64,000 bases of DNA from Thioalbus denitrificans (GTDB taxonomy: Bacteria; Pseudomonadota; Gammaproteobacteria; DSM-26407): contig NZ_QPJY01000008.1 of NCBI RefSeq assembly GCF_003337735.1, positions 62,001 to 126,000 of the forward strand, given 5' to 3'. The notes beneath the pieces were generated by a model, which was not told the DNA's origin, did not search any database, and saw nothing but the letters and a program-made list of their open reading frames with translations. A program made the position numbers and the translations under genes. Each line of letters starts with the position of its first letter. Position 1 is the stretch's first letter. Positions 34,313 to 44,630 of this stretch are shown in pieces.

Positions 34313-34476
34313 GAGCCTGTCGGACTTGAGACTGATCTACTGCGCCGGCGGGACAGCGGCCCATATGGGGCCGATTTTTCGTTACATAGACCCACTATGC
34401 GCCTCAAAATCGGCCCCATCTGTCCTCGCTCTCCCACTCGGCTCGCTACGATCGCTCAAGTCCGACAGGCTCCTAG
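34309..34476. mobile_element. MITE-like element flanked by CTAG, inserted at a stop codon
   Basis: Perfect 22-base inverted ends (34309-34330 and 34455-34476), each including an outer CTAG; without those the element is 160 bases. A second, 14-base inverted pair lies inside (34365-34378 and 34406-34419, core GGGGCCGATTTT). CTAG on both sides looks like a 4-bp target duplication. The left CTAG supplies the TAG stop of the transglycosylase gene. It has no coding capacity, as expected for a non-autonomous element. Confidence 0.75.
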
Positions 34477-34499
34477 CAGCCCCGATATTTCATATGGCT

Positions 34500-34643
34500 C
34501 TCGCCAAGACGCGAAGAACGCCAGGAAAACAAGGGACTGACGGTTTCAGTACCGCAGCGGTCCTCGTCCAAGACGATGCTCGATGCTCCATTCATAAGGT
34601 CCTGATCATTTCGAACCTTGGCGCTCTTGGCGATCTTGGCGAG
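34500..34643. repeat. Convergent arrays of the 9-nt unit CTTGGCGAT
   Basis: Right array: CTTGGCGCT, CTTGGCGAT, CTTGGCGAG at 34617-34643. The left block 34500-34525 (CTCGCCAAGACGCGAAGAAC and onward) is its degenerate inverted counterpart. The two enclose about 90 bases without a gene. Together with the MITE-like element and the stem-loop at 34663 this accounts for the whole 379-base gap between the transglycosylase and thrH. Confidence 0.75.
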
Positions 34644-34662
34644 AAAAACCCGGGTCGGATCT

Positions 34663-34678
34663 CCGGCCTTCAGGCCGG
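34663..34678 (-). terminator. Likely intrinsic terminator of thrH
   Basis: CCGGCCT (34663-34669) and AGGCCGG (34672-34678) form a 7-bp stem with a 2-base loop, 13 bases past the thrH stop. On the minus strand a run of five T follows after about 14 bases. Confidence 0.5.
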
Positions 34679-34691
34679 GGTAGGGTCCGCA

Positions 34692-35306
34692 TCAGGCCAG
34701 TTCGCGGTTGCTCGCCGCGCAGAAGGCGGCGCGCAGCCCGTCGTAGTCGGTGGTCACGGGGAACTGGGGAAACTCCTCGATGACGTTGGGGGGCGGGCAG
34801 AACAGGATTCCGGCCTCGGCGGCGCCCAGCATGGCGGTGTCGTTGTAGGAGTCGCCGGCCGCGATGACGCGGTAGTTCAACCCCTGGAAGGCCTCCACCG
34901 CCTGCCGTTTCTGGTCCGGCTGGCGCAGGACGTAGTCGCTCACCCGGCCCTCCCCGTCCACCTCCAGGCGGTGGCAGAGCAGTGTCGGCCAACCGAGCTG
35001 GCGCATCAGCGGCGCGGCGAACTCGTAGAAGGTGTCGGACAGTATCACCACCTGGAAATGCTCGCGCAGCCAGTCCAGGAACCCGCGCGCACCGGGCAGG
35101 GGACCCATCTCGTCGATCACCGCCTGGATGTCGGCCAGCTTCAGGCCGTGCTCATCGAGCAGGCGCAGCCGCTGGCGCATGAGCACATCGTAGTCGGGGA
35201 TGTCCCGGGTGGTGGCGCGCAGGGCGTCGATACCGGTGCGCTCGGCGAAGTTGATCCAGATCTCGGGTACCAGGACCCCTTCCAGGTCGAGACATGCGAT
35301 TTCCAT
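34692..35306 (-). CDS. thrH: Phosphoserine phosphatase/homoserine phosphotransferase ThrH
   Basis: 204 residues (Pseudomonas ThrH is 205). HAD-superfamily enzyme with the ThrH-type nucleophile loop [12 protein letters not shown] (Asp7), the SDTFYEF motif II region, lysine in DQKRQAV, and GDSYNDTAM as the metal-binding motif IV. ThrH dephosphorylates phosphoserine and can transfer the phosphate to homoserine. The ATG at 35306 has GAGGAAAT upstream; the reading to 35513 is not homologous. Divergent from tex, with 200 bases between the two starts. Confidence 0.93.
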   Translation of the reverse strand: MEIACLDLEGVLVPEIWINFAERTGIDALRATTRDIPDYDVLMRQRLRLLDEHGLKLADIQAVIDEMGPLPGARGFLDWLREHFQVVILSDTFYEFAAPLMRQLGWPTLLCHRLEVDGEGRVSDYVLRQPDQKRQAVEAFQGLNYRVIAAGDSYNDTAMLGAAEAGILFCPPPNVIEEFPQFPVTTDYDGLRAAFCAASNRELA

Positions 35307-35506
35307 GGGATTTCCTCGCCGGACACAGGGCGCCGGTTCTCGGTGTTTGACGGCCGGCAAACGTACCTTTTTTGCAGGGGCAAGGCAAGGGAGAGCAGCG
35401 GCACATTTTCCACCGCCGCGCAAGCTTCCCAGCCACCCCCGGAGACGGTTATGGTTGACCCCTTCCCAAACGCCCCCGGTCGCAGAACAGGAATCGAGAA
35501 CCAGAG

Positions 35507-37834
<2,328 letters not shown>

Positions 37835-38198
37835 CCGCCGGACGGTGCGCCATGCCACTGACGCCGGGAGGCGGGCCCGGCATGGAATCGACATCCGGCG
37901 GGCGGCCACGGCTACGGCGAAACCGGACCCAAGAGGCTCGGTCGGGCGATCCGCGGATGGTGCGGCAACTCGAGCGGGAGGGCGCCCGGGAGCGGAGCGG
38001 GCGGGGACCGTCGTCGGCCGCTGATGGCAAGCCTGTTCGAGAACCGGCGGGGAGAGCTCCCCGCAACGCCGCCAGCGCCCCCGGGCCCTGGCTGATTGAA
38101 CCCGCCGGCGTCACCTTCGCCCGCGGCCCCGCGGGAACGAAAAAACACCACCGCCCGTCTGCTGTAACCGGCGCGGGTTTGCGCTAAGGTTCACCTCC
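37835..38198. other. Gene-free region between tex and the CnoX-like gene
   Basis: 364 bases. A 111-codon reading at 37852-38187 is arginine/glycine/proline-rich, has no ribosome-binding site and looks like a GC-driven spurious frame. A small stem-loop lies at 38047-38064 (arms GCGGGGAG/CTCCCCGC). Nothing else recognised. Confidence 0.5.
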
Positions 38199-39062
38199 AT
38201 GAGCAGCTCACCCGCCTACATCCTCGACGGCACCGCCGCCAACTTCGGCGACGCGGTCATCCGCAACTCCCACAAGGGACCGGTGGTGGTGAACTTCTGG
38301 TCCCCCGGCGCCGGCCCCTGCCTGCGCCTCTGGCCCGTGCTGGAGGAGCTGGCGCGCGCCTACCAGGGCCGCTTCCTGCTGGTGAACGTGAACGTGGACC
38401 GGGAGCAGCGGGTGGCGCGGGACGTGGGCGTGGGGAGTGTGCCGACGGTGAAGATATACCACCGCGGCGAGGTGGTGGAGACGGTGCACGGCTTCGATCA
38501 TGCCAAGGCCTTCCGCCGCCTCATCGACCGCTATGTGCCGCGGGACTCCGACCAATTGCTGGTGGAGGCGCTGAAGCTCTACCAGGCCGGCGACAGCGCC
38601 GCCGCGTTCGAGCTCATGGACCGCGCCGCGGCCGCCGACCCGGACAATCCCCGCATTCCCCTCACCCATGCCAAGCTGCGCATCCGCGAGGGACAGTACG
38701 CCGAGGCCGAGGCGCGCCTGAACGCCCTGCCCCGCAGCGCCTGGGGCGGCGAGGCGAGCCAGCTGCTGGCCCACCTCGGCTTCCTCCTCGCCGCCCAGGA
38801 CGCGCCGCCGCTGGAGACGCTGCTGGAGCGGGTGGCGGCCGAACCCGGGGACTGCGAGCACCGCTACCGCCTCGCCGCCGTCCGCCTGGCTGCCGATGAC
38901 TACGACGCGGCGGTGGATCAGCTGCTGGAGATCCTGCGCCGCGACCGCACCTACCGCGACGGCGCCGTCGTCCGCGGCCTGTCCGCCATCTTCCGCCTGC
39001 TCGGCAACGACGATCCCCGCGTCAAGGCCTGGCGCGGCCGCATGCTCGACGGCCTGGAGTAG
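38199..39062 (+). CDS. cnoX: CnoX/YbbN-like thioredoxin-TPR chaperone-redox protein
   Basis: 287 residues: thioredoxin fold (about 1-110) followed by tetratricopeptide helices (about 115-280), as in E. coli CnoX (YbbN). The usual WCGPC is WSPGAGPC here: the first redox cysteine is Ala38, while the second is kept as Cys41. E. coli CnoX likewise lacks the first cysteine (SxxC), and hypochlorous-acid-activated holdase activity does not need it. VGVGSVPTVKIYHRGE carries the cis-proline. Cytoplasmic; no signal peptide. The start follows a weak GGTTCACCTCC tract. Role: protects substrates and may deliver them to GroEL. Confidence 0.85.
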   Translation: MSSSPAYILDGTAANFGDAVIRNSHKGPVVVNFWSPGAGPCLRLWPVLEELARAYQGRFLLVNVNVDREQRVARDVGVGSVPTVKIYHRGEVVETVHGFDHAKAFRRLIDRYVPRDSDQLLVEALKLYQAGDSAAAFELMDRAAAADPDNPRIPLTHAKLRIREGQYAEAEARLNALPRSAWGGEASQLLAHLGFLLAAQDAPPLETLLERVAAEPGDCEHRYRLAAVRLAADDYDAAVDQLLEILRRDRTYRDGAVVRGLSAIFRLLGNDDPRVKAWRGRMLDGLE

Positions 39063-39105
39063 CCCGGACCCGCCGTGGTTCACACGGATGGGTTGTTTTG
39101 GTTAT

Positions 39106-39444
39106 CCGCAGATTACGCGGATTACGCAGATGGTTTCTCTCCCGGTTGAGAAGCCCGTCGACAGTCCCCCGCCTTACTTTTTGCAAGGCCGTCGATCTTC
39201 AACCGCAGATTTACGCTTATTTTCGTTGATTAAAAAATGAGGGCATGGACTGATTCCATGGGTGGTGAGATGGCGTCCGTATCCGCTGTTCACGCCAACC
39301 GGAGAGGGAGCCCCTTGGTGAAATCAACGTCAATAAACGTAAATCTACGGTTTATATCCTGAATATTTCAGACGCCAGAAACGCAGGATTGTCGACGGGC
39401 CCCCGGTTTCCATAACCAATCTGCGTCATCCGCGTAATCTGCGG
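39106..39444. repeat. Nested inverted repeat built from 9-nt-type units
   Basis: Outer pair: 39106-39132 (CCGCAGATT, ACGCGGATT, ACGCAGATG) and inverted 39418-39444 (AATCTGCGT, CATCCGCGT, AATCTGCGG). Inner pair: 31-base arms 39201-39231 and 39322-39352, 27 of 31 positions complementary, each starting AACCG[CT]AGATTTACG. The element occupies nearly all of the 397-base gap between the CnoX-like gene and the convergent gene at 39460. No coding sequence was found in it. Confidence 0.85.
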
Positions 39445-39459
39445 ATAAAATCCCGGCAA

Positions 39460-40059
39460 TCACCAGCCGCGGAGATAGGCCTCCGGGATGCGGTGGAACA
39501 GGACCGGCTGGCCGCCGGCGTCGCGCAGGAGGAGGAAGTCGTCGATGACGGCGTATTCGTAGCGCATGACGCGCCCGCCCGCGGGGCGCAGGTCGATGAA
39601 GCCGTTGGGCAGGTAGCTGATGGCGCCGCGCACCACGCCACCGCCGCTGGCGCCGAGCTGGAACCGGTCCGCCTGGATGTACAGCAGGCTGCCGTCGGCG
39701 CCGTACCAGGCGCCGTTGAGCTTGGGCATGTAGTTGGCCGCGCCGCCGGGACCGGCCCAGGGATTGCCCCCTCCGCCCCAGGGCCCGCCACCATAGCCGG
39801 GGAAACCTCCGGCTCCCGGTGCCCAGGGAGAGACGGACGACCAGGGACTGCTCCAGGGGTTGGAGAAGCCGGGAGCGCCACCCCAGGGGCTGCCGCCGTA
39901 ACCGCCCACGGGATCGCGCATGCGGTCCATGAAGGTCACCATGGCTTCCATCATGGCCTCGAGCATCCAGGCGAAACTGCCGCCCATGTCGAAGTCCTGG
40001 GCCCGCGCGGCAGGGCTCAGGGAGAGGACGATGAGCAGGGCGGCGAGGGTTCGTTTCAT
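39460..40059 (-). CDS. Exported Gly/Pro/Trp-rich hypothetical protein
   Basis: 199 residues. Sec signal peptide (KRTLAALLIVLSLSPAARAQ), a methionine-rich amphipathic helix (FAWMLEAMMEAMVTFMDRM), then a low-complexity region of about 60 residues dominated by Gly, Pro, Trp and Ser (repeats of the type SPW, GGGPWGGGG), and a beta-rich C-terminal domain of about 90 residues (LNGAWYGADGSLLYIQADRFQL). The C-terminal part could be a small lipocalin- or META-like barrel; I cannot name it. Probably periplasmic or surface-associated. It stands alone. Confidence 0.7.
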   Translation of the reverse strand: MKRTLAALLIVLSLSPAARAQDFDMGGSFAWMLEAMMEAMVTFMDRMRDPVGGYGGSPWGGAPGFSNPWSSPWSSVSPWAPGAGGFPGYGGGPWGGGGNPWAGPGGAANYMPKLNGAWYGADGSLLYIQADRFQLGASGGGVVRGAISYLPNGFIDLRPAGGRVMRYEYAVIDDFLLLRDAGGQPVLFHRIPEAYLRGW

Positions 40060-40136
40060 GACCGGCCGGGAGCAGGAGGACTGGCCGGATCATAGCAGAG
40101 TGGCGGGGAGCGGATCCCCCGGGCCCGGCCCGGGCG

Positions 40137-40244
40137 TCAGCCGCCGGCTGGAATGATGCCGGACAGGATCGCGATGCCGTTCAGCAGCAGCACGCCGGCG
40201 CCGATCGTCAGAACCCAGAACATCCGCTTGAGATAGCGTTCCAT
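40137..40244 (-). CDS. 35-residue single-span membrane protein (candidate)
   Basis: A short reading MERYLKRMFWVLTIGAGV and onward: two or three basic residues, then one hydrophobic span of about 22 residues ending IIPAGG. GAAGAGG lies a few bases before the ATG at 40244. It resembles small regulatory membrane proteins, but composition alone supports it. It lies upstream of the exported protein gene, on the same strand. Confidence 0.45.
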   Translation of the reverse strand: MERYLKRMFWVLTIGAGVLLLNGIAILSGIIPAGG

Positions 40245-40517
40245 CCGCCTCTTCCCCGGTGAAAAATCCCGTCGCGGGACGCTGGAAGTCCTGCAAGCAA
40301 CGCACCACCCCCATGATTTCGATTCATCCGCCTGTTTTACCTGGTGTTTCAATTCCGCGAACCACGCCCCCGGCGCTGAACGCGCACCAGGAGGGGGCGG
40401 CCCCGCACCAGGAGGAGGCGGAAAACACCGTCTGCGCATGTACAGGACGCTGCGGCTGGGCTATAGGGAATGACAGAACGCCCCCGCACGGGGGAATGCG
40501 GAACGGAGTGCACCCCC

Positions 40518-41201
40518 ATGACCCGTTTCCGGCTGCTGCTGGTGCTGGTGCAGCTCTTCCTCTCGGCCGGCCTGGCACCCTGGTTTGCCGAAGCCGCTGT
40601 CAGCCACTGCGCCGACTCGAGGGTCAGCGTAATCCACGCCGGGCCGCCCGTTGCCGAAGCGGTCTGTGCCGCGGTGGGGGATGCCCTGGGGTTCATGGCG
40701 GCGCACGGATTCGAGACCGACCTGGCGTTCCTCGTCGAGGTGGTCGAGGAACCGGGCGTGCCCCGGACATTTGGCTCCTACGACCGGCGCGGCATCCGCA
40801 TCGAGGTGCTGAGTCCCGCCGCCTGCCGCCGCCGGGGCGGCGGGCGCCTGTTCGGCCTGGAGCTGGACCCGGCGCTCTACCGCAGCATCATCGTGCACGA
40901 GGTGGCGCACCTGGTGGCGCGGTTCAACGGGGAGGACGCCCTGCACGACGTGGCGGGCCAGGAGTACATCGCCTTCACCGTCCAGCTGGGGACGCTGCCG
41001 CCGCCGCTGCTCGAGCGCGTTCTCTCCCGCTTCGACCAGCCCCCCTTCGCCCGCGAGGCGGAGATCACCGCCCTGCTCCACGCCCTCGGCCCCGAAGTGT
41101 TCGCGGTCAAGGCGTGGCGTCACTTCCGGCAACCCGGCCATGGCGCCGCCTTCTACCGGCACCTGTTGACCCGCTCCCCCGGCCTGCGGCCGGTGCCGTA
41201 G
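40518..41201 (+). CDS. Exported protein with HExxH metalloprotease-like motif
   Basis: 227 residues from the ATG at 40518. Signal peptide RFRLLLVLVQLFLSAGLAPWFAEA. A zinc-protease-type HEVAH motif sits at residues 127-131 in IIVHEVAHLVARFN, followed by GQEYIAF where a third ligand could come from. The central segment FGSYDRRGIRIEVLSPAAC precedes it. Overall it fits small secreted gluzincin-like proteins of unknown role (possibly DUF6639-like); activity is not shown. It is convergent with the metallophosphoesterase gene, whose stop is nine bases away. Confidence 0.7.
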   Translation: MTRFRLLLVLVQLFLSAGLAPWFAEAAVSHCADSRVSVIHAGPPVAEAVCAAVGDALGFMAAHGFETDLAFLVEVVEEPGVPRTFGSYDRRGIRIEVLSPAACRRRGGGRLFGLELDPALYRSIIVHEVAHLVARFNGEDALHDVAGQEYIAFTVQLGTLPPPLLERVLSRFDQPPFAREAEITALLHALGPEVFAVKAWRHFRQPGHGAAFYRHLLTRSPGLRPVP

Positions 41202-41210
41202 TGTGCAGCT

Positions 41211-42035
41211 TCAGTCGGCGGCCAGGACGCCTTCCTCCTCGCTGGCGCCGGCATCCACGGGCCGCGCCCGCTCGCTGGCCAGCCGATCCAGGGCCCCGGC
41301 GTTGGCCCACTGCAGGATGCGGAAACCGCCCTCGGCGTCCTCCACCAGGGCCGTGCAGCTCTCCACCCAGTCGCCGCTGTTGAGATAGAGGACGCCATGA
41401 CTGTCGTCGATGGCCGCCTTGTGGATGTGGCCGCAGACCAGTCCATCCACATTCCGGCGGGCGGCCTCGCGGGCCACCGCGTCCTCGAAGCTGCCGATGT
41501 AGTTGACCGCCTCCTTGACCGAGTGCTTGAGAAAGGCCGACAGCGACCAGTAGTCGAAACCGAGACGCCGGCGCAGGTGGTTGTACCAGCGGTTCGCCAC
41601 CAGCAGCAGGTCGTAGGCCCAGCTGCCGATGTGGGCCAGCCAGCGGTTGTGCTTCACCACGCTGTCGAACTCGTCTCCGTGCAGCACCAGCAGCCGCCTG
41701 CCGTCCGCCGTCTCGTGCACCCAGTCGGCCGCCAGCCGCACACCGTTGAACTCCATGCCCACGTAGTCGCGGAGCAGCTCGTCGTGGTTGCCGGGCACGT
41801 ACACGACGCTCGTCCCCTGCCTGGCCTTGTCCAGCACGCAACGCACGATGTCGTTGTTGATCTGCGGCCAGTACCAGCCACGCCTGAGTTTCCACAGGTC
41901 GATGATGTCCCCCACCAGGTAGAGATGGTCGGAATCGGTCTGGTTGAGAAAATCGAGCAGGAAGCGGGACTGTGCATCCCGTGCCCCGAGGTGGAGGTCG
42001 GAGATGAAGATGGCGCGGTATCTCTCTCGGTTCAT
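41211..42035 (-). CDS. UDP-2,3-diacylglucosamine diphosphatase-like metallophosphoesterase
   Basis: 274 residues from the ATG at 42035, with GAGG eight bases upstream. Calcineurin-like phosphoesterase motifs in order: SDLHLG (Asp13, His15), VGDIIDLW, GNHDELL, a distal HGDEFD and GHIHKA. The pattern is that of the LpxH-like branch (UDP-2,3-diacylglucosamine hydrolase), with the extra insert HNRWLAHIGSWAYDLLL. It is longer than LpxH of E. coli (240) and belongs with the second, LpxH2-like, group. Its 5' end faces the acyltransferase/DgkA lipid operon. Confidence 0.85.
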   Translation of the reverse strand: MNRERYRAIFISDLHLGARDAQSRFLLDFLNQTDSDHLYLVGDIIDLWKLRRGWYWPQINNDIVRCVLDKARQGTSVVYVPGNHDELLRDYVGMEFNGVRLAADWVHETADGRRLLVLHGDEFDSVVKHNRWLAHIGSWAYDLLLVANRWYNHLRRRLGFDYWSLSAFLKHSVKEAVNYIGSFEDAVAREAARRNVDGLVCGHIHKAAIDDSHGVLYLNSGDWVESCTALVEDAEGGFRILQWANAGALDRLASERARPVDAGASEEEGVLAAD

Positions 42036-42249
42036 GCCGGAGGCCTCATGGCGGCTGGTTCCCGGGCCCAATGTGCCGGACCGGCGTGAAACCAGGGTGA
42101 ACGTTCCATGAAACTTTGAGGAAATCGCCACCGTCCGCGCCAGACCCGGTTTGTGTCGCATCCCGGCAATATCCGCTTCACCGCGCTGTAACAGCCGGCT
42201 CATAGAGTCCGTGTCCATCCAGACCGCGATCACACACGAGGTGGATGGC

Positions 42250-44100
42250 ATGCAATGGCAGTCAGGCACTCCCGCGCCCCGCACCCGCTACAGCGCGCCC
42301 CGCCCCTTCTCCCTGGACGGGCTCATCGATCGGCACCTGCCCCATTCCCTCACCCGCCTGATCCAGCCGCCGCTGGAGCGGCTGCTGGCGTTGCAGAGGC
42401 TGGATCGCTGGTACGCGGAGCTGCCCTCCACCCGCAGCGACACGGAGTTCCTGGCCCGCGCCCTGGAGCGGTTCCAGGTGGACTACCGGGTCACCGGCGG
42501 GGGGCTGGACGCCGTGCCCCGCAGCGGCCCGCTGGTGGTGGTGGCCAACCACCCCTTCGGCGGCATCGAAGGCATGCTCCTGGCGCTGCTGCTGCGCGGC
42601 GTCCGGAAGGATGTCCGCATCATGGCCAACGGGCTGCTGCGGCGCATCCCCGAGCTGCGTGATCTGTTCCTCGGCGTGGATCCCTTCGGCGGCCCCGCCG
42701 CGCGGCAACGCAACCTGTCGCCCCTGCGGGAAGGGCTGAAGACCCTGCAGGCCGGCGGCTGCCTCGTGATCTTTCCGGCCGGGGAAGTCTCCCATGTGCA
42801 CCTGCGCCGACGGGTCATCACTGATCCGGCATGGAGCGACCATGCCGCCAAGCTGGCCCGCCGCACCGGCGCGCCGGTGCTGCCTGTCTACTTCCACGGG
42901 GCCAACAGCTGGCTGTTCCAGGCCCTGGGGCTCGTGCATCCGCACCTGCGCACCGCCCTGCTGCCCCGCGAGCTGGTGAACAAGTGCCGCAAGACCATCA
43001 CCATCAGCGTGGGCCAGCCCGTCGAGCCGGCGCGGCTGGCGGCCTTCGGCGACGACACGGCCTGTACCGCCCAGCTGCGGCTGCGCACCTACCTGCTCGG
43101 CGCAACGGCGGACCGGGACCGGCGGCGCCTGCATCCAGTGCGCGGCTCCGCCCCCGCACCGCTCGCCAGGCCGGTCGATCCGGCCCGCCTGGCCGGCGAC
43201 GTCGCGGCCCTGCCGGCGGAGTGCCTGCTGTTGCGCAGCGGAGAGTTCCACGTCTATGCCGCCCTGGCCCACCAGATACCCAACCTGCTGCACGAGCTCG
43301 GGCGGCTGCGGGAGCTCACCTTCCGCGCCACCGGAGAGGGGACCGGCCGCCCCGAGGATCTCGATGTCCACGACCGCTACTACACCCACCTGTTCATCTG
43401 GAACGCGGCGGCGGGGGAAGTGGTGGGTGCCTACCGGCTGGGGTTCGCCGACACCATCCTGGCGCGGCATGGCCGGCAGGGGCTCTATTCCCACACGCTG
43501 TTCCGCTACCGCCGCACGCTGCTGGAGCGGATCAACCCGGCCATCGAGCTGGGCCGCTCCTTCGTCCGCGCCGAGTACCAGAAGAGCTACTCGGCGCTGA
43601 TGCTGCTGTGGAAGGGCATCGGCGCGCTGATTGCCCGCAACCCCCGCTACACCACCCTGTTCGGGCCGGTCTCCATCAGCAACGCCTACCAGAGCGTCTC
43701 CCAGCGGCTGCTGGTGGACTTCCTCAGCGCCAACACCCTGCTGCCCGACCACGCCCGCCTGGTCCGCCCGCGCCGGCCCTTCCGCGCCGGCCGCGACAGC
43801 CTGACGGCCGCAGGATCCCAGGCACCGGGAGACCTGGAGGCGGTGGGCGAGCTGGTCGCGAGCCTGGAGCCGGATCGCAAGGGGGTGCCGGTCCTGCTGC
43901 GCCAGTACCTGAAGATGGGCGGCCAGCTGCTCGCCTTCAACGTGGACCCGGCCTTCAACGACGCCCTCGACGGACTCATCATGATGGATCTGCGCCGGGC
44001 CGATCCCAGGGTGCTGGCCCGCTACATGGGCCGGGAGGCGGCGGCGTCCTTCCTCGCCCACCACGGCCTCGGCCCGGACCGGACCGGCCGGGCGGCATGA
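42250..44100 (+). CDS. OlsF-like bifunctional acyltransferase (PlsC domain fused to GNAT/OlsB-like domain)
   Basis: 616 residues, start at 42250 with GAGG upstream. N-terminal half (about 60-290) is a PlsC-type lysophospholipid acyltransferase: ANHPFGGIEG with His101 and Glu107, IFPAGEVSH, and PVLPVYFHG. C-terminal half (about 310-560) resembles OlsB/GNAT acyl-ACP N-acyltransferases: DLDVHDRYYTHLFIWN, VGAYRLGF, ELGRSFVRAEYQKSYSALMLLWKGIG. This architecture is known from OlsF, which makes ornithine lipids by N- and then O-acylation. Substrate inferred from domains. Coupled by ATGA to dgkA. Confidence 0.85.
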   Translation: MQWQSGTPAPRTRYSAPRPFSLDGLIDRHLPHSLTRLIQPPLERLLALQRLDRWYAELPSTRSDTEFLARALERFQVDYRVTGGGLDAVPRSGPLVVVANHPFGGIEGMLLALLLRGVRKDVRIMANGLLRRIPELRDLFLGVDPFGGPAARQRNLSPLREGLKTLQAGGCLVIFPAGEVSHVHLRRRVITDPAWSDHAAKLARRTGAPVLPVYFHGANSWLFQALGLVHPHLRTALLPRELVNKCRKTITISVGQPVEPARLAAFGDDTACTAQLRLRTYLLGATADRDRRRLHPVRGSAPAPLARPVDPARLAGDVAALPAECLLLRSGEFHVYAALAHQIPNLLHELGRLRELTFRATGEGTGRPEDLDVHDRYYTHLFIWNAAAGEVVGAYRLGFADTILARHGRQGLYSHTLFRYRRTLLERINPAIELGRSFVRAEYQKSYSALMLLWKGIGALIARNPRYTTLFGPVSISNAYQSVSQRLLVDFLSANTLLPDHARLVRPRRPFRAGRDSLTAAGSQAPGDLEAVGELVASLEPDRKGVPVLLRQYLKMGGQLLAFNVDPAFNDALDGLIMMDLRRADPRVLARYMGREAAASFLAHHGLGPDRTGRAA

Positions 44101-44474
44101 ACAACGATCGCATCTCCGACCTGGGCCGGGTGGCGCGGGCGCTGGGCTACTCGCTCGCCGGCTTCCGCACCACCTGGCGCCACGAGGCGGCCTTCCGCCA
44201 GGAAGTCGTCCTGTGCGCCCTGCTCGCCCCGCTCGGGCTCTGGCTCGGCGCCACCCCGCTGGAAAAGGCGCTGCTGGTGGGTTGCCTGGTGCTGGTGCTC
44301 ATCGTGGAGCTGCTGAACACCGCCGTGGAGGCGGCCATCGACCGGGTGGGGCTGGATCGCCATCCCCTCTCGGCGCGGGCCAAGGACATCGGCTCGGCGG
44401 CGGTCCTGACCGCCCTGCTCAACGTGGCGCTGGTATGGGGACTGGTGCTGGGACTGCCGCTGTTGTGGGCGTGA
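44097..44474 (+). CDS. dgkA: Diacylglycerol kinase
   Basis: 125 residues with the DgkA layout: amphipathic N-terminal helix (GFRTTWRHEAAFRQE), three membrane spans, and the signature VELLNTAVEAAIDRVGL followed by AKDIGSAAV. DgkA phosphorylates diacylglycerol to phosphatidic acid, recycling lipid by-products. Its ATG overlaps the acyltransferase stop (44097-44100), so the two are made together. Its own stop is the start of an 8-nt repeat array. Confidence 0.95.
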   Translation: MNNDRISDLGRVARALGYSLAGFRTTWRHEAAFRQEVVLCALLAPLGLWLGATPLEKALLVGCLVLVLIVELLNTAVEAAIDRVGLDRHPLSARAKDIGSAAVLTALLNVALVWGLVLGLPLLWA

Positions 44475-44522
44475 GTGCGTGAGTGCGTGAATGCGTGAGT
44501 GCGTGAGTGCGTGAGTGCGTGA
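44471..44522. repeat. Tandem 8-nt units (GTGAGTGC) beginning at the dgkA stop
   Basis: Units at 44471, 44479, 44487 (one base change), 44495, 44503 and 44511, then a partial unit. The first unit contains the TGA stop of dgkA (44472-44474). The same unit in the same period occurs ahead of tsaB at 25845-25892; shorter traces follow at 44562-44573. Confidence 0.9.
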
Positions 44523-44630
44523 TGCCGATCGTCCCATCACTCCCAACGCATCACCCGTCAGCGTGAATGCGTGGCTGCTTGTAGAGCCGAAAGCGCGGGT
44601 TGCGGCAACGCCCGCGCGGTGAAGGGTGGC

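Noticed and set aside
37852-38187. 111-codon reading after tex
   Set aside because: Arg/Gly/Pro-rich, no ribosome-binding site and no recognisable fold.
38199-39062. Loss of the CXXC motif read as an inactivated thioredoxin
   Set aside because: CnoX/YbbN proteins naturally lack the first cysteine and work as holdases, so this is expected for the family.
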